Shown one piece after another: positions 53,637 to 63,408 of a DNA stretch of 64,000 nt. Below the pieces are notes generated by a model. The model saw only the letters and a program-made list of their open reading frames with translations. It did no database searches and was not told the DNA's origin. Position numbers and translations under genes: made by a program. How positions within the stretch are numbered: position 1 is the first letter of the stretch; each line of letters begins with the position of its first letter. The DNA is from SCGC-AAA076-P13 sp905478035 (GTDB taxonomy: Bacteria > Pseudomonadota > Gammaproteobacteria > Magnimaribacterales > D2472): assembly GCA_943846785.1 (NCBI GenBank), contig OX044367.1, positions 1,116,001 to 1,180,000 of the forward strand, given 5' to 3'.

Positions 53637-54851
53637 ATGGATTTTAATGACACACCAGAACAAGCACAATTTAGAAATACATGCAGAGAATGGCTAGAAA
53701 AAAATGCTGAACCAAAATCAAATAAGAAAAAAGAAGATTTTGCTGATATAGAATTTTTAGATGTTGCCAGAGAATGGCAGAAAAAAAAATATGATGCAGG
53801 TTGGGCAATGCTTCATTGGCCAAAAGAATATGGAGGCATAGCTGCATCTCCTATAGAAAGAATTATTTGGGCAGAAGAAGAATCAAAATTTAATGTTCCT
53901 CGCGGTATTTTTGAGATTGGGCTAGGCATGTGTGGTCCAGTCATGATGGAATATGCTTCAGATGAACAAAAAGAAAGATATCTTCCGGCTATGGCAGAAG
54001 GCACAGAAATATGGTGTCAGTTATTCTCTGAACCATCTGCTGGTTCTGATGTTGCAGGCTTAAGAAGTAAAGCCGTTCAAGATGGAGATAATTGGATTAT
54101 AAATGGGCAAAAAGTATGGACATCTGGTGCACATTTTTGTGATTATGGAATTTTAGTGGTTAGACATGATCCTAATCTTGAAAAACATAAAGGTATGACC
54201 TTTTTCTTTGTTGATATGAAATCACCTGGTATTGAAGTTAAACCGATTAAACAAATAACAGGTGGTTCTAGCTTTAATGAAGTCTATTTTACTGATGTTG
54301 TTATACCAGATTCTCAAAGATTGGGTGCTATTGGTGATGGATGGAAGGTTGCAATTACCACACTTATGAATGAAAGGCTTGCTGTTGGTGACGCAAATGG
54401 GGCTGATGTTAAGGAAGCATTTAATTGGGCTAAGAAACAGGATGATTCGGGTGAATCATTAATCAATAATAGAGCTACAAGAGAATCCATTGCTGATTGG
54501 TATTGTGAAGCTAATGGATTAAAAAATACTAAATTAAGAACAATGTCAGCACTCTCTAAAGGAGAAACACCTGGGCCTGAAGCATCTATAACTAAAATTG
54601 TAAGTGCAAATAAACTTCAAGATATTGGTAATTTTGGAATAGATTCATTAGACATGGCTGGAATGCTAAGAACAGATGATAATGAGATTCAGAGCTTTCA
54701 GAATGCATGGCTTGGTGCTCCAGGACTTAGGATTGCAGGCGGAACAGATGAAATTCTTAAAAATATTATCTCTGAAAGAGTGCTAGGGCTTCCTCAAGAT
54801 AAAAGATCAGATAAAGGCATGCCGTTCAAAGATATACCTTCTGGAAACTAA
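53637..54851 (+). CDS. Acyl-CoA dehydrogenase family protein
   Basis: 404-residue FAD enzyme. FSEPSAGSDVAGLRSKAV and VWTSGAHFCDYG are the flavin/substrate signatures and GGTDEILKNIISERVLG the C-terminal one. Preceded after 9 bp by the frameshifted acyl-CoA dehydrogenase; such tandem pairs often form heterodimers, as in steroid side-chain or branched-acyl degradation. Good ribosome site (AGGAAA). The end overlaps lysS by 4 bp. Confidence 0.9.
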   Translation: MDFNDTPEQAQFRNTCREWLEKNAEPKSNKKKEDFADIEFLDVAREWQKKKYDAGWAMLHWPKEYGGIAASPIERIIWAEEESKFNVPRGIFEIGLGMCGPVMMEYASDEQKERYLPAMAEGTEIWCQLFSEPSAGSDVAGLRSKAVQDGDNWIINGQKVWTSGAHFCDYGILVVRHDPNLEKHKGMTFFFVDMKSPGIEVKPIKQITGGSSFNEVYFTDVVIPDSQRLGAIGDGWKVAITTLMNERLAVGDANGADVKEAFNWAKKQDDSGESLINNRATRESIADWYCEANGLKNTKLRTMSALSKGETPGPEASITKIVSANKLQDIGNFGIDSLDMAGMLRTDDNEIQSFQNAWLGAPGLRIAGGTDEILKNIISERVLGLPQDKRSDKGMPFKDIPSGN

Positions 54852-56281
54852 GATTTAAGCTGAGGAAATAATAATACATCTCTGATTGATGTTTGGTTTG
54901 TTATCAACATAACAAGCCTATCAACACCTATTCCAACACCAACTGCTGGTGGCATGCCATGCTCTAATGCAGTGATATAGTCTTCATCATATGACATGGC
55001 TTCTTTATCACCAGTATCTTTTGCCTTCACTTGCTCTTTAAATCTCTCAGCCTGATCATCAGGATCATTTAATTCACAAAATCCATTAGCAATTTCCTTT
55101 CCACCTATAAATAATTCAAATCTATCTGCTATATTTGGATTATCATTATTTCTTCTTGATAAAGGTGAAACTTCTACAGGATATCCTATTACAAAAGTAG
55201 GTTGTATGAGCTTATCCTCAACAGACGATTCAAATAACTCTAATAACTCTTTTCCATCAAGCTTATCAATATCACCTTGGGTAAGATTTTTATTTTCTTC
55301 CAGGACAAGATCAGAAAGGTTAGATTTCCTGAAATTTGATAGGTCTATCTCATCATCACCCCACATTATTTTAAGCGAGTTGTTGACTTCTTCTGAGGCA
55401 GACTTAATCATATTTTCAGTAAACTCAATTGTTTTTTCTAACGATGTGAATGCCTCATAATATTCCAGCATTGTAAATTCAGGATTATGTCTAGTCGACA
55501 AACCTTCATTTCTAAAACTTCTATTTATTTCAAAAACTCTTTCAAAACCTCCAACTAACAATCTTTTTAAATAGAGTTCTGGAGCTATTCTTAAAAAAAG
55601 CTCTCTATCTAAAGCATTGTGTTTCGTTACAAATGGCCTAGCTACAGCTCCTCCTGGTATAGGATGCATCATGGGTGTTTCTACTTCTATAAAATTTCTC
55701 TTTTTTAGCGAGTCTCTAACAGATTCAATAATTTTGGTTCTATTAATAAAAACAGATTTAGACTCATCATTGCTCATTAAATCTAAGTATCTTTGCCTAT
55801 ACCTAGTTTCTATATCAGAAAGACCTTTAAATTTATCGGGCATTGGTCTTATAGATTTTGTGATTAATACAACATGGTTAGCTTCGATTGTTAATTCATC
55901 TGTTCTAGTCTTGAATAGTTTTCCTTTCACCCCAATGATGTCACCTAGATCCCATGTTTTAAAATCATTATAGAGATCTTCATCTACTGTATTCTTACTA
56001 ACATAGATTTGAATGTCGCCACTTGAGTCTCTTACTGTTGCAAAACTCGCATTGCCCATTACACGCATAAGAACAATCCTTCCTGCAACAGAAATATTAT
56101 CTATATTTTTTTCTACTAATTCTTCTTTTGAAAAAGATTTATTTTTTTTATGGATATCTTCTGCATAATGTTCTTTTGAGAAATCATTTACATATGCCTT
56201 TTTATTGCTTCTGAGTATTTCTAGCTTCTTTCTTCTTTCCTCAATTAACCCCTCTTCACCACCTATATTTTCTTCAGACAT
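54848..56281 (-). CDS. lysS: Lysyl-tRNA synthetase, class II
   Basis: Charges tRNA-Lys. 477 residues. N-terminal OB domain (about 60-155), class II motif 2 FRNEGLSTRHNPEFTMLE and motif 3 GVGIGVDRLVML are intact, with GGKEIANGFCELNDP. Follows prfB with no intervening base. The prfB-lysS pair is standard in gammaproteobacteria. Confidence 0.97.
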   Translation of the reverse strand: MSEENIGGEEGLIEERRKKLEILRSNKKAYVNDFSKEHYAEDIHKKNKSFSKEELVEKNIDNISVAGRIVLMRVMGNASFATVRDSSGDIQIYVSKNTVDEDLYNDFKTWDLGDIIGVKGKLFKTRTDELTIEANHVVLITKSIRPMPDKFKGLSDIETRYRQRYLDLMSNDESKSVFINRTKIIESVRDSLKKRNFIEVETPMMHPIPGGAVARPFVTKHNALDRELFLRIAPELYLKRLLVGGFERVFEINRSFRNEGLSTRHNPEFTMLEYYEAFTSLEKTIEFTENMIKSASEEVNNSLKIMWGDDEIDLSNFRKSNLSDLVLEENKNLTQGDIDKLDGKELLELFESSVEDKLIQPTFVIGYPVEVSPLSRRNNDNPNIADRFELFIGGKEIANGFCELNDPDDQAERFKEQVKAKDTGDKEAMSYDEDYITALEHGMPPAVGVGIGVDRLVMLITNQTSIRDVLLFPQLKS

Positions 56282-57379
56282 TTAAACCCCTGCTTTAAGA
56301 CTTGTTTTCATAAATTCATCAAGATCACCATTAAGAACCGCTGACGTATTTCCAGTTTCATGCCCTGTTCTTAGATCTTTAATTCTAGATTGATCTAGCA
56401 CATATGATCTAATTTGACTGCCCCATCCTATATCAGACTTGCTTTCTTCTAGTTCTTGCCTTTCTTCATTTTGTTTTTGTAATTCTAACTCGTAAAGCTT
56501 TGATTTTAATTGTTTTAAAGCATTTTCTTTATTTTTATGTTGGGATCTATCGCTTTGACATTGAGCTACAACACCTGTTGGCGTATGCGTTAACCTTACT
56601 GCAGAATCGGTTTTATTTACATGCTGGCCACCAGCACCTGATGCTCTATACGTATCAACACGAATATCAGCATTGTTTATATTAATTTCTATTGAATCAT
56701 CAACTTCTGGAGATATAAAAACAGATGCAAATGATGTATGTCGTCTGCTACCAGAATCAAATGGTGATTTTCTAACTAGCCTATGAATTCCTGTTTCAGT
56801 TCTTAACCAACCATAGGAGTAATCTCCACTGACATACAAAGTAGCTGATTTAATTCCAGCCACCTCACCATATGAGACTTCGGTTACATTAATATCATAA
56901 CCTCTCCCTTCTGCCCATTTTGAATACATTCTAAGAAGCATTTCTGCCCAGTCTTGAGCCTCTGTTCCACCTGAACCAGATTGAATTTCTACATAAGCTG
57001 ATGCAGGATCCATTTTATTTGTAAACATTTTACTGAATTCAAGAGCAGCAACTGCTTCATCCAATTCAATAAAATCTTTAGCAATTTCATTTATTGAACT
57101 AGTATCAGATTCACTTTCAGCAATTTCTAAAAAAACCAAACCATCAGATACTCTTTCTTCTACAGACTTAAAATTTACAAGAGATTTTTCTATAGCAGTT
57201 TTTTCTTTACTAATTTTTTGTGATAACTCAAGATCAGACCATACCTCTTCTTTTGATAAATCTAACTCAATTTCTTGAAGTCTTTGCTCTTTTGAAGATA
57301 CATCAAATATTCCTTCTCTAATTTCATTTAGTCTAACCTTCAGATCAGTTAGATTCGATTTTAGTTCTATAGAATCCAT
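56282..57379 (-). CDS. prfB: Peptide chain release factor 2, without programmed frameshift
   Basis: Terminates at UGA and UAA. 365 residues. SPF anticodon-like motif in KSPFDSGSRRHTSF and the GGQ loop in GAGGQHVNKTDS are both present. The first 30 codons read straight through (LNEIREGIFDVSSKEQ); the usual in-frame TGA near codon 26 is absent, with GGA ATA TTT GAT in its place. The usual autoregulation by frameshifting is therefore missing. Confidence 0.96.
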   Translation of the reverse strand: MDSIELKSNLTDLKVRLNEIREGIFDVSSKEQRLQEIELDLSKEEVWSDLELSQKISKEKTAIEKSLVNFKSVEERVSDGLVFLEIAESESDTSSINEIAKDFIELDEAVAALEFSKMFTNKMDPASAYVEIQSGSGGTEAQDWAEMLLRMYSKWAEGRGYDINVTEVSYGEVAGIKSATLYVSGDYSYGWLRTETGIHRLVRKSPFDSGSRRHTSFASVFISPEVDDSIEININNADIRVDTYRASGAGGQHVNKTDSAVRLTHTPTGVVAQCQSDRSQHKNKENALKQLKSKLYELELQKQNEERQELEESKSDIGWGSQIRSYVLDQSRIKDLRTGHETGNTSAVLNGDLDEFMKTSLKAGV

Positions 57380-57381
57380 AA

Positions 57382-58770
57382 TTACTGATTATTTTTGGTT
57401 ATGAAATCAAAGATTTGATCTTTAGAAGCTGGAAAATTATAAATTTTTTCTTTTTTATCAAAAATTTCTGAGAGGCTAGCGGGTATATTTTTTATATCAA
57501 GTCCAGCATTTTTAACAACCAATGGAAATTTAGCTGGATGAGCTGTAGAAAGTACCACTGTTTTACCAGCAAGTTTATCTTTAAGTGCTTCAACAGCTTT
57601 GGAAGCAACCGCTGTGTGAGGGTCTATAAGATAACTATATTCTTTATAAATATCTTTCATAGCGCCAACAGTACTAAAATCATCAACACAATAGCTTAAA
57701 AATAAATCTTTTGATTTTTTCCATGAGTCATCTTCAATCTTTATTGGTGTTGATGGAAAATTAGAGTAAAAATCTTTACATAAACTAGAGTCTCTTTCGG
57801 TATAGAAGTCATACACCAGTCTTTCAAAATTACTAGCTATACTTATATCCATACTAGGAGAAACAGTTTCAGCTACAGATTTTTTTGAGTAATCATTCTC
57901 ACTAAAAAATCTATGAAGAATATTATTATCATTTACGGCAACAAGTATTTTATTTAATGGCATCCCCATTTTATAAGCTGAATAACAAGCGAAAACATTT
58001 CCAAAATTGCCTGTAGGGACAGCAAAATTTAATGATTCATTGTTTTTTGAAATTTTAAGTGAGGCATAAAAGTAATAACAGATTTGACCAATGATCCTGA
58101 CCCAATTAATTGAATTTACTGCAAGCAAAAACTGATCATCCTTAAGAAAAGGTCGTTCATTGAATGCTTCTTTGACAATTGACTGACAGTCATCAAAGGT
58201 ACCATCTATTGATAAAGTAAAAACATTTGGGCTATCTACGGTTGTCATCTGTTTTCTTTGAACATCTGACATATTACCTTCAGGCAATAATATAAAACTC
58301 TTAATTGAATCAAATCTTTTACATGCATCAATTGCAGCAGAACCCGTATCCCCAGAGGTAGCTCCAAAAACAATAGCTGTCTTATTATTCTTAGTTAATG
58401 ATAAATTAAAGAAAGCTGCAGCCAATTGAAGGCCAAAATCTTTAAATGCTGCAGTTGGTCCATGGAAAAGTTCCAAAATATCATTCGACTCATTTAATTG
58501 ATGTATTTTTACAAAATTCTCTTCAGAAAAATCATGCCAAGTAGAATCAAGGAGACTAAGTACTTCTTCATCTGAGAAAGATGATTTAGTAAACATTGGA
58601 ACTATATATTTTGCAACATCAATAAAAGTTTCTAAATGTTGAATATGATTAATATCTACCTGGGGCCATTCATCCGGCATAAATAGTCCGCCATCACTTG
58701 CAAGACCCTGCATTAAAACTTCTTCAAAAGTCTTACCAGAATCATTTCCTCTAGTGCTGTGGAATATCAT
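57382..58770 (-). CDS. thrC: Threonine synthase (long form)
   Basis: PLP enzyme converting phosphohomoserine to threonine. 462 residues. HGPTAAFKDFGLQL carries the PLP lysine, GATSGDTGSAAIDA and NFGNVFACY the phosphate and cofactor loops. The long form resembles fungal and some gammaproteobacterial enzymes. 2 bp after hom; homoserine kinase thrB is not in the window. Confidence 0.95.
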   Translation of the reverse strand: MIFHSTRGNDSGKTFEEVLMQGLASDGGLFMPDEWPQVDINHIQHLETFIDVAKYIVPMFTKSSFSDEEVLSLLDSTWHDFSEENFVKIHQLNESNDILELFHGPTAAFKDFGLQLAAAFFNLSLTKNNKTAIVFGATSGDTGSAAIDACKRFDSIKSFILLPEGNMSDVQRKQMTTVDSPNVFTLSIDGTFDDCQSIVKEAFNERPFLKDDQFLLAVNSINWVRIIGQICYYFYASLKISKNNESLNFAVPTGNFGNVFACYSAYKMGMPLNKILVAVNDNNILHRFFSENDYSKKSVAETVSPSMDISIASNFERLVYDFYTERDSSLCKDFYSNFPSTPIKIEDDSWKKSKDLFLSYCVDDFSTVGAMKDIYKEYSYLIDPHTAVASKAVEALKDKLAGKTVVLSTAHPAKFPLVVKNAGLDIKNIPASLSEIFDKKEKIYNFPASKDQIFDFITKNNQ

Positions 58771-58772
58771 AT

Positions 58773-60041
58773 CTATTCAGCTTCTATTCTTATTGATCTT
58801 ATAGCTTTAACGGAATCTAATCCAAGAAGCTCTTTTTGTAACTCTGCATGATCATTTTCTTTAAAAGGATCTGTTATTAATATAATAGGAACTGAGTCTT
58901 TACCACGATCTTCTTTTTGGACTATTGATTCTATGCCAACTTTCTTAGATGCCAAGAGGGATGTTATTGATGCCATAACGCCTGGCTTATCTTCTGCATC
59001 TAAATAAAAATAATATTGGAAGACCAAATCCCCAAAAACACTTAATTCATGTACTGATTTTTGTTGCTCTTTTTGGCTTGAATCAACATTTGGACAATTT
59101 GATAAATGTATTAGGTCAGATATAAGTCCTGAAGCAGTAGACTCTTGGCCAGCGCCCGATCCAGCTATGTGGATTTTTCCGATAAGATCAGTATCCAACT
59201 CCATTCCATTTCTAACACCTTTTAAGTTTGCTAAATGTGATGATACTTTTATTAAAGCTGGGTGTGCTCTTAATTCAAGGCTATTCCTTTCTAATTTTGC
59301 TACTGCAAGGTGCTTTATCGTATATCCCATATCAGCTGCATAAGTAAAATCATCTTTTTCAATATGAGTAATTCCTTCAATATAAAAATCTTCAGGTGGT
59401 AAAGGTGAACCATAGGCAATAGATGATAATATTCCAATCTTATGTGCTGCATCCATGCCTTCAATATCAAATGCTGGATCAGGCTCTGCATATCCTTCTT
59501 TTTGTGCCAAAGCCAAGGTAGGCTCAAACTCACTTCCCTCTTCCATATTAGATAAAATAAAATTAGAGGTTCCATTAAGCATGCCTGAAATTTTAGTAAT
59601 ATTATTTGCAGCCAACTCTTCACTTAGAAGTTTTATAATTGGTGTTCCTGCGCATACAGCTGATTCAAAAAGAACTTTTACACCTTGCTCTTTTGCTGCA
59701 GTAAAAATCTCATCTCCATGATGGTATATAACTGCTTTATTTGCTGTAATAACGTGCTTTTTATTATTAATTGCTTTCAAAATCAATTCTCTAGCAACAT
59801 CGACACCTCCAATTAACTCAACAACTACATCAATATCGTGATTACATACTTCAAATATATCTCTTACTATTTTTGTATTTCCTGGATTACACTTAGGATT
59901 ATCTCTTCTAGCCCCTATCACTTCTATATTAAAAGAGCAGCCTGAGTTTTGTTTAATAGCGTCCGCATTATCATGCAGAGCATTAAACATTCCTGTAGCT
60001 ACATTCCCCCATCCACATATACCAATTTTTAATGATTTCAT
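58773..60041 (-). CDS. hom: Homoserine dehydrogenase (monofunctional, ACT domain)
   Basis: 422 residues. NAD-binding GWGNVATGMF near 11-20, catalytic core ITANKAVIYHHG, LLSEELAANNITKISGMLNGTSNFIL and DPAFDIEGMDAAHK, and a C-terminal ACT domain (about 345-420, KPGVMASITSLLASK) for threonine-type feedback. No aspartokinase domain is fused. Overlaps the aminotransferase gene by 4 bp. Confidence 0.95.
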   Translation of the reverse strand: MKSLKIGICGWGNVATGMFNALHDNADAIKQNSGCSFNIEVIGARRDNPKCNPGNTKIVRDIFEVCNHDIDVVVELIGGVDVARELILKAINNKKHVITANKAVIYHHGDEIFTAAKEQGVKVLFESAVCAGTPIIKLLSEELAANNITKISGMLNGTSNFILSNMEEGSEFEPTLALAQKEGYAEPDPAFDIEGMDAAHKIGILSSIAYGSPLPPEDFYIEGITHIEKDDFTYAADMGYTIKHLAVAKLERNSLELRAHPALIKVSSHLANLKGVRNGMELDTDLIGKIHIAGSGAGQESTASGLISDLIHLSNCPNVDSSQKEQQKSVHELSVFGDLVFQYYFYLDAEDKPGVMASITSLLASKKVGIESIVQKEDRGKDSVPIILITDPFKENDHAELQKELLGLDSVKAIRSIRIEAE

Positions 60042-61228
60042 CTTACTTCCATGGAAAAAAAGTTTTTTATACCTCTAATTGCTTGTCTAATTCTATGCTC
60101 ATTCTCAATTAAAGAAAATCTAACATAAGAATCGCCACCTTCTCCAAAACCAGCTCCAGGTGAGACTGCTACATTTGCATGCTCTATTAACAACTTACTA
60201 AACTCAAGTGATCCAAGATGTAAGTAATTATCTGGTATTTTTGCCCAAACAAACATTGTAGCAAGCGGCTTTTGAACATCCCAGCCAATTCTTTTCAATC
60301 CGTTGCATAGCTCATCTCTCCTAGATTCATACATTGAACATATTTCAGAAACATTTTCATCACAGTCATTGATAGCTTTGATTGCAGCAACCTGAATAGG
60401 AGTGAAGGTACCATAATCCATGTAAGATTTTATTTTTGTTAATGCTTGAACTAATTTTTGATTACCACAGCAAAAACCAACTCTCCATCCAGGCATATTA
60501 TATGATTTTGATAATGTAAAAAATTCAACTGCAATATCCTTAGCCCCTTCAACTTCTAGAATTGATGGTGCTTTATAGCCATCAAAAACAATATCTGCAT
60601 ATGCCAAATCATGAATAATCCAGATGTCATACTTTTTTCCAATATCTATGATTTTTTTAAAAAAACTTAAATCAGCTGATTGAGTTGTTGGATTGGATGG
60701 AAAATTAATTATGATCATTTTTGGTTTTTTTGATGCGCTCTTTATTGCATCTTCAATATCAAATAAGAACTTATCTAAATCATTGTTTAAAGAAATTGAG
60801 TGTAAGTTTGCTCCAGCAATAACTACTCCATAAGAATGGATTGGGTATGTGGGTGACTGAACTAAGACATCATCATTATTTGAGAGGGTAGCAAGTGCTA
60901 AATGAGCAATACCCTCTTTTGAACCCATACAAGTAACAATTTCAGAATCTGAATCTAATTCAACAGAGTATTTTCTTGAATACCAGTTCTTCATTGCATT
61001 TCTTAATTTAGGTAATCCAGCAGATTGCGAATAGCGATGAGTAGATGGATTATTTACTGCTTCTATTAATTTTTCAACAATAGGATTTGGTGTTGGCTGG
61101 TCGGGGTTTCCCATACCAAAATCAATAACATCCTCTCCTTTAGATCTTGCTATTTGCTTCAACTCATTAATCTGAGCAAAGATATATGGTGGAAGTTTTT
61201 CTGCGTTTTTAAATTGTTGATCTGGCAT
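60038..61228 (-). CDS. alaC: Pyridoxal-phosphate aminotransferase, AlaC-like
   Basis: 396 residues, fold type I. DFGMGNPDQPTPNPIVEKL, NFPSNPTTQ and the PLP lysine in SKSYNMPGWRVGF match the glutamate-pyruvate aminotransferase AlaC. Conserved position between dsbC and hom in gammaproteobacteria supports this. Main role likely alanine synthesis from pyruvate. Confidence 0.88.
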   Translation of the reverse strand: MPDQQFKNAEKLPPYIFAQINELKQIARSKGEDVIDFGMGNPDQPTPNPIVEKLIEAVNNPSTHRYSQSAGLPKLRNAMKNWYSRKYSVELDSDSEIVTCMGSKEGIAHLALATLSNNDDVLVQSPTYPIHSYGVVIAGANLHSISLNNDLDKFLFDIEDAIKSASKKPKMIIINFPSNPTTQSADLSFFKKIIDIGKKYDIWIIHDLAYADIVFDGYKAPSILEVEGAKDIAVEFFTLSKSYNMPGWRVGFCCGNQKLVQALTKIKSYMDYGTFTPIQVAAIKAINDCDENVSEICSMYESRRDELCNGLKRIGWDVQKPLATMFVWAKIPDNYLHLGSLEFSKLLIEHANVAVSPGAGFGEGGDSYVRFSLIENEHRIRQAIRGIKNFFSMEVR

Positions 61229-61231
61229 GAT

Positions 61232-61945
61232 CTATGCTTTTAATCTTGTAAGCAATTCCTCTGGTGAAACATAACCTGGTATGAGATCGCCATCAGGAGT
61301 TATAATTGCTGGAGTCCCACTAATACCCAATCTTTGTCCAATGACATAGTGTTTAGCAACTGGTTGATTATCACAAAAATCTAAATTTATATCTTTATCA
61401 TTTTTTAAATCCGTTATTACTTTTTTTGGGTCATCTGCACACCAAGCACCTACCATTCTTGTAAAAGTCTGTGTGCCAATGCCTGATCTTGGAAATGCGG
61501 CATATTTTACGGTGATTCCAATTTTATTATATTCTTCAATCTGTGAATGAAGTTTTCTACAATATCCACAGTCAACATCTGTAAATATGGTTATAGAAAA
61601 AAGCTCATTGTTAGACTTAAAACTAATTAACTCGTTTGAAGGAATTGAATTTATTATATTTAAACGCCTGGCTTTAATTTCATTACCTGTGATATTAGTA
61701 ATTCTATTAGAGTCAATTTTATACATATCACCATAAATAAAATAATCTCCATTCGCTGAAACATATATTGGCTGGAGATCTCCATAATAAACTTTGTAAA
61801 TACCAGCAAATGAAGATGCCTCTATACTCTCAATAACAGCATCTGGTGGCAAAATGTTTTTTAGCTTATTAGCTATAAGCTCTTTGTCTGAGAATACAAA
61901 ATTACTAAATGATATTAATATAAATAAAAAATTAAATACTTTCAT
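61232..61945 (-). CDS. dsbC: Thiol:disulfide interchange protein DsbC
   Basis: Periplasmic disulfide isomerase. 237 residues with a signal peptide (about 1-19), a dimerisation domain, and a thioredoxin domain with CGYC at 126-129. ISGTPAII holds the cis-proline. The reducing power would come from the DsbD-family protein at 26686. Follows xerD as in many gammaproteobacteria. Confidence 0.94.
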   Translation of the reverse strand: MKVFNFLFILISFSNFVFSDKELIANKLKNILPPDAVIESIEASSFAGIYKVYYGDLQPIYVSANGDYFIYGDMYKIDSNRITNITGNEIKARRLNIINSIPSNELISFKSNNELFSITIFTDVDCGYCRKLHSQIEEYNKIGITVKYAAFPRSGIGTQTFTRMVGAWCADDPKKVITDLKNDKDINLDFCDNQPVAKHYVIGQRLGISGTPAIITPDGDLIPGYVSPEELLTRLKA

Positions 61946-61949
61946 TTTT

Positions 61950-62840
61950 TTACCCTCTAGGGTGATGTTTTTTTAGAATTTCGCCTAATCTTTGTTTTGC
62001 AATGTGAGTATATATTTGCGTGGTTGATAAGTCACTATGTCCAAGCAGAATCTGAACGGATCTAAGATCAGCTCCCCTATTAAGTAGATGGGTTGCAAAA
62101 GCATGTCTTAGTGTATGAGGTGAAATAGATCGTTTCAGATTCTCTTTAATTAAGTAATTTTTAATACGATTCCAAAAAGCTCCTCTCGTAATTGTTTTTC
62201 CTCTATTGCTTAAAAATATCTCTTTAGTGCTTGTATTAATCCTTTCTTTTAAATAAATATTTAAATAATCTGAAGCAACTTCACCATATGGTATTAATCT
62301 TTCTTTTGAGCCTTTGCCCATTACCTTTAGAACCAATCGATTGCTATCAATATCTGTGATTTTAAGATTTATTAATTCAGATATTCTCATACCTGTTGCA
62401 TATAGCATTTCTATCATCGCTCTATCTCTTCTGCCAATTGAAGTATTCATATCGGGACTATGAATTAACATTTCTACTTCTTTCTCTGACATGGATGTGG
62501 GTAGATATTTTTCCTGTTTAACGGTGGTAATATCTTCGACTGGTGAGATAGTGATATGTTTCTTTTTAAGTAGAAATATATAAAAAGATTTAATAGTGGA
62601 AATTTTTCTATTTATTGATGAGCTTTTTAAGTTGCTTTTAAATAGATAAGAAATATATCCTTCAATATGAGTTTTGTTTAAATTTTTTAAAGAAATACTA
62701 AGAGAATTTACTGACCACTCCATAAGCGAAGTAATGTCATTCTTATAAGATTGAACAGTATTTTTTGAAAGGCCTTTTTCTATATATAAAGAGTCTAAAA
62801 AGGATTCAATTAAATAATCCTTTTTATTGTCTTTTTGCAT
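61950..62840 (-). CDS. xerD: Tyrosine recombinase XerD
   Basis: Resolves chromosome dimers at dif together with XerC. 296 residues, normal length. N-terminal SAM-like domain from residue 8 to about 95, catalytic domain with TGMRISELI, HTLRHAFATHLLNRG and GHSDLSTTQIYTH (R-H-R-H-Y). The gene order rplS-xerD-dsbC argues for XerD rather than a phage integrase. Confidence 0.94.
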   Translation of the reverse strand: MQKDNKKDYLIESFLDSLYIEKGLSKNTVQSYKNDITSLMEWSVNSLSISLKNLNKTHIEGYISYLFKSNLKSSSINRKISTIKSFYIFLLKKKHITISPVEDITTVKQEKYLPTSMSEKEVEMLIHSPDMNTSIGRRDRAMIEMLYATGMRISELINLKITDIDSNRLVLKVMGKGSKERLIPYGEVASDYLNIYLKERINTSTKEIFLSNRGKTITRGAFWNRIKNYLIKENLKRSISPHTLRHAFATHLLNRGADLRSVQILLGHSDLSTTQIYTHIAKQRLGEILKKHHPRG

Positions 62841-63389
62841 TTACTTATCTAATCTTTCTTTGATTCTTGCAGACTTACCTGATCTATCTCTTAGATAAAA
62901 TAATTTTGCTTGGCGAACATCACCCTTTCTTTTAACTTTTATAGAGTCAATCATTGGGCTGTGAGTTTGGAAGGTTCGCTCAACACCGATACCGCTAGAA
63001 ATTTTTCTTACAATGAAAGATGCATTTAATCCGCCTTGCTTAACGCCCATGACAACACCCTCAAAAGCCTGAAGTCTTGTTCTATCACCTTCTTTGACTT
63101 TTACAGATACAACAACAGTATCACCGGGTCTAAATGATGGAAGATCTGTCTTAATCTGCTTCTTTTCAAAATCACTGACAATTTGTGCAGGTGATCTTTC
63201 AACAGTTGAGATAATAGGCGCAGCCTCTTCAGCAACAACTTCTTCAGTTACAGCCTCTTCAGCAACAACTTCTTCAGTTGCAGCCTCTTCAGCAACAACT
63301 TCTTCAGTTACAGCTTCTTCAGTTACGTTTTCTTCAGAAGAATTAACTTCTTCTTCAGCGTTTAAAATTTCTTTATCAGATTCATTCAT
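62841..63389 (-). CDS. rplS: Ribosomal protein L19 with acidic repeat N-terminal extension
   Basis: 182 residues where L19 is normally about 115. The core from about residue 67 is typical (LPSFRPGDTVVVSV, LQAFEGVVMG, VERTFQTHSPMIDSI, AKLFYLRDRSGKSARIKERL). The first 66 residues are almost all Glu, Ala, Val and Thr in 10-residue repeats (EEVVAEEAVT style). No ATG, GTG or TTG start lies between the repeats and the core, so the extension is expected to be translated. Confidence 0.94.
   Translation of the reverse strand: MNESDKEILNAEEEVNSSEENVTEEAVTEEVVAEEAATEEVVAEEAVTEEVVAEEAAPIISTVERSPAQIVSDFEKKQIKTDLPSFRPGDTVVVSVKVKEGDRTRLQAFEGVVMGVKQGGLNASFIVRKISSGIGVERTFQTHSPMIDSIKVKRKGDVRQAKLFYLRDRSGKSARIKERLDK
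63221..63310. repeat. 30-bp tandem repeat inside rplS, three copies
   Basis: Units 63221-63250, 63251-63280 and 63281-63310 are identical apart from one base (the last, A or G), with a decayed partial copy after. On the coding strand the unit encodes ten residues of Glu/Val/Ala/Thr. Its length, a multiple of three, allows copy-number change without breaking the frame. Confidence 0.9.
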
Positions 63390-63408
63390 TATATTTGCCT
63401 AAAAAGTG

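Noticed and set aside
61950..62840. Tyrosine recombinase as a mobile element integrase
   Set aside because: Length, catalytic motifs and the rplS-xerD-dsbC gene order mark it as housekeeping XerD, and no attachment repeats or cargo genes surround it.
63221..63310. CRISPR-like direct repeats
   Set aside because: The 30-bp units are contiguous, with no unique spacers, and form an in-frame repeat of ribosomal protein L19.
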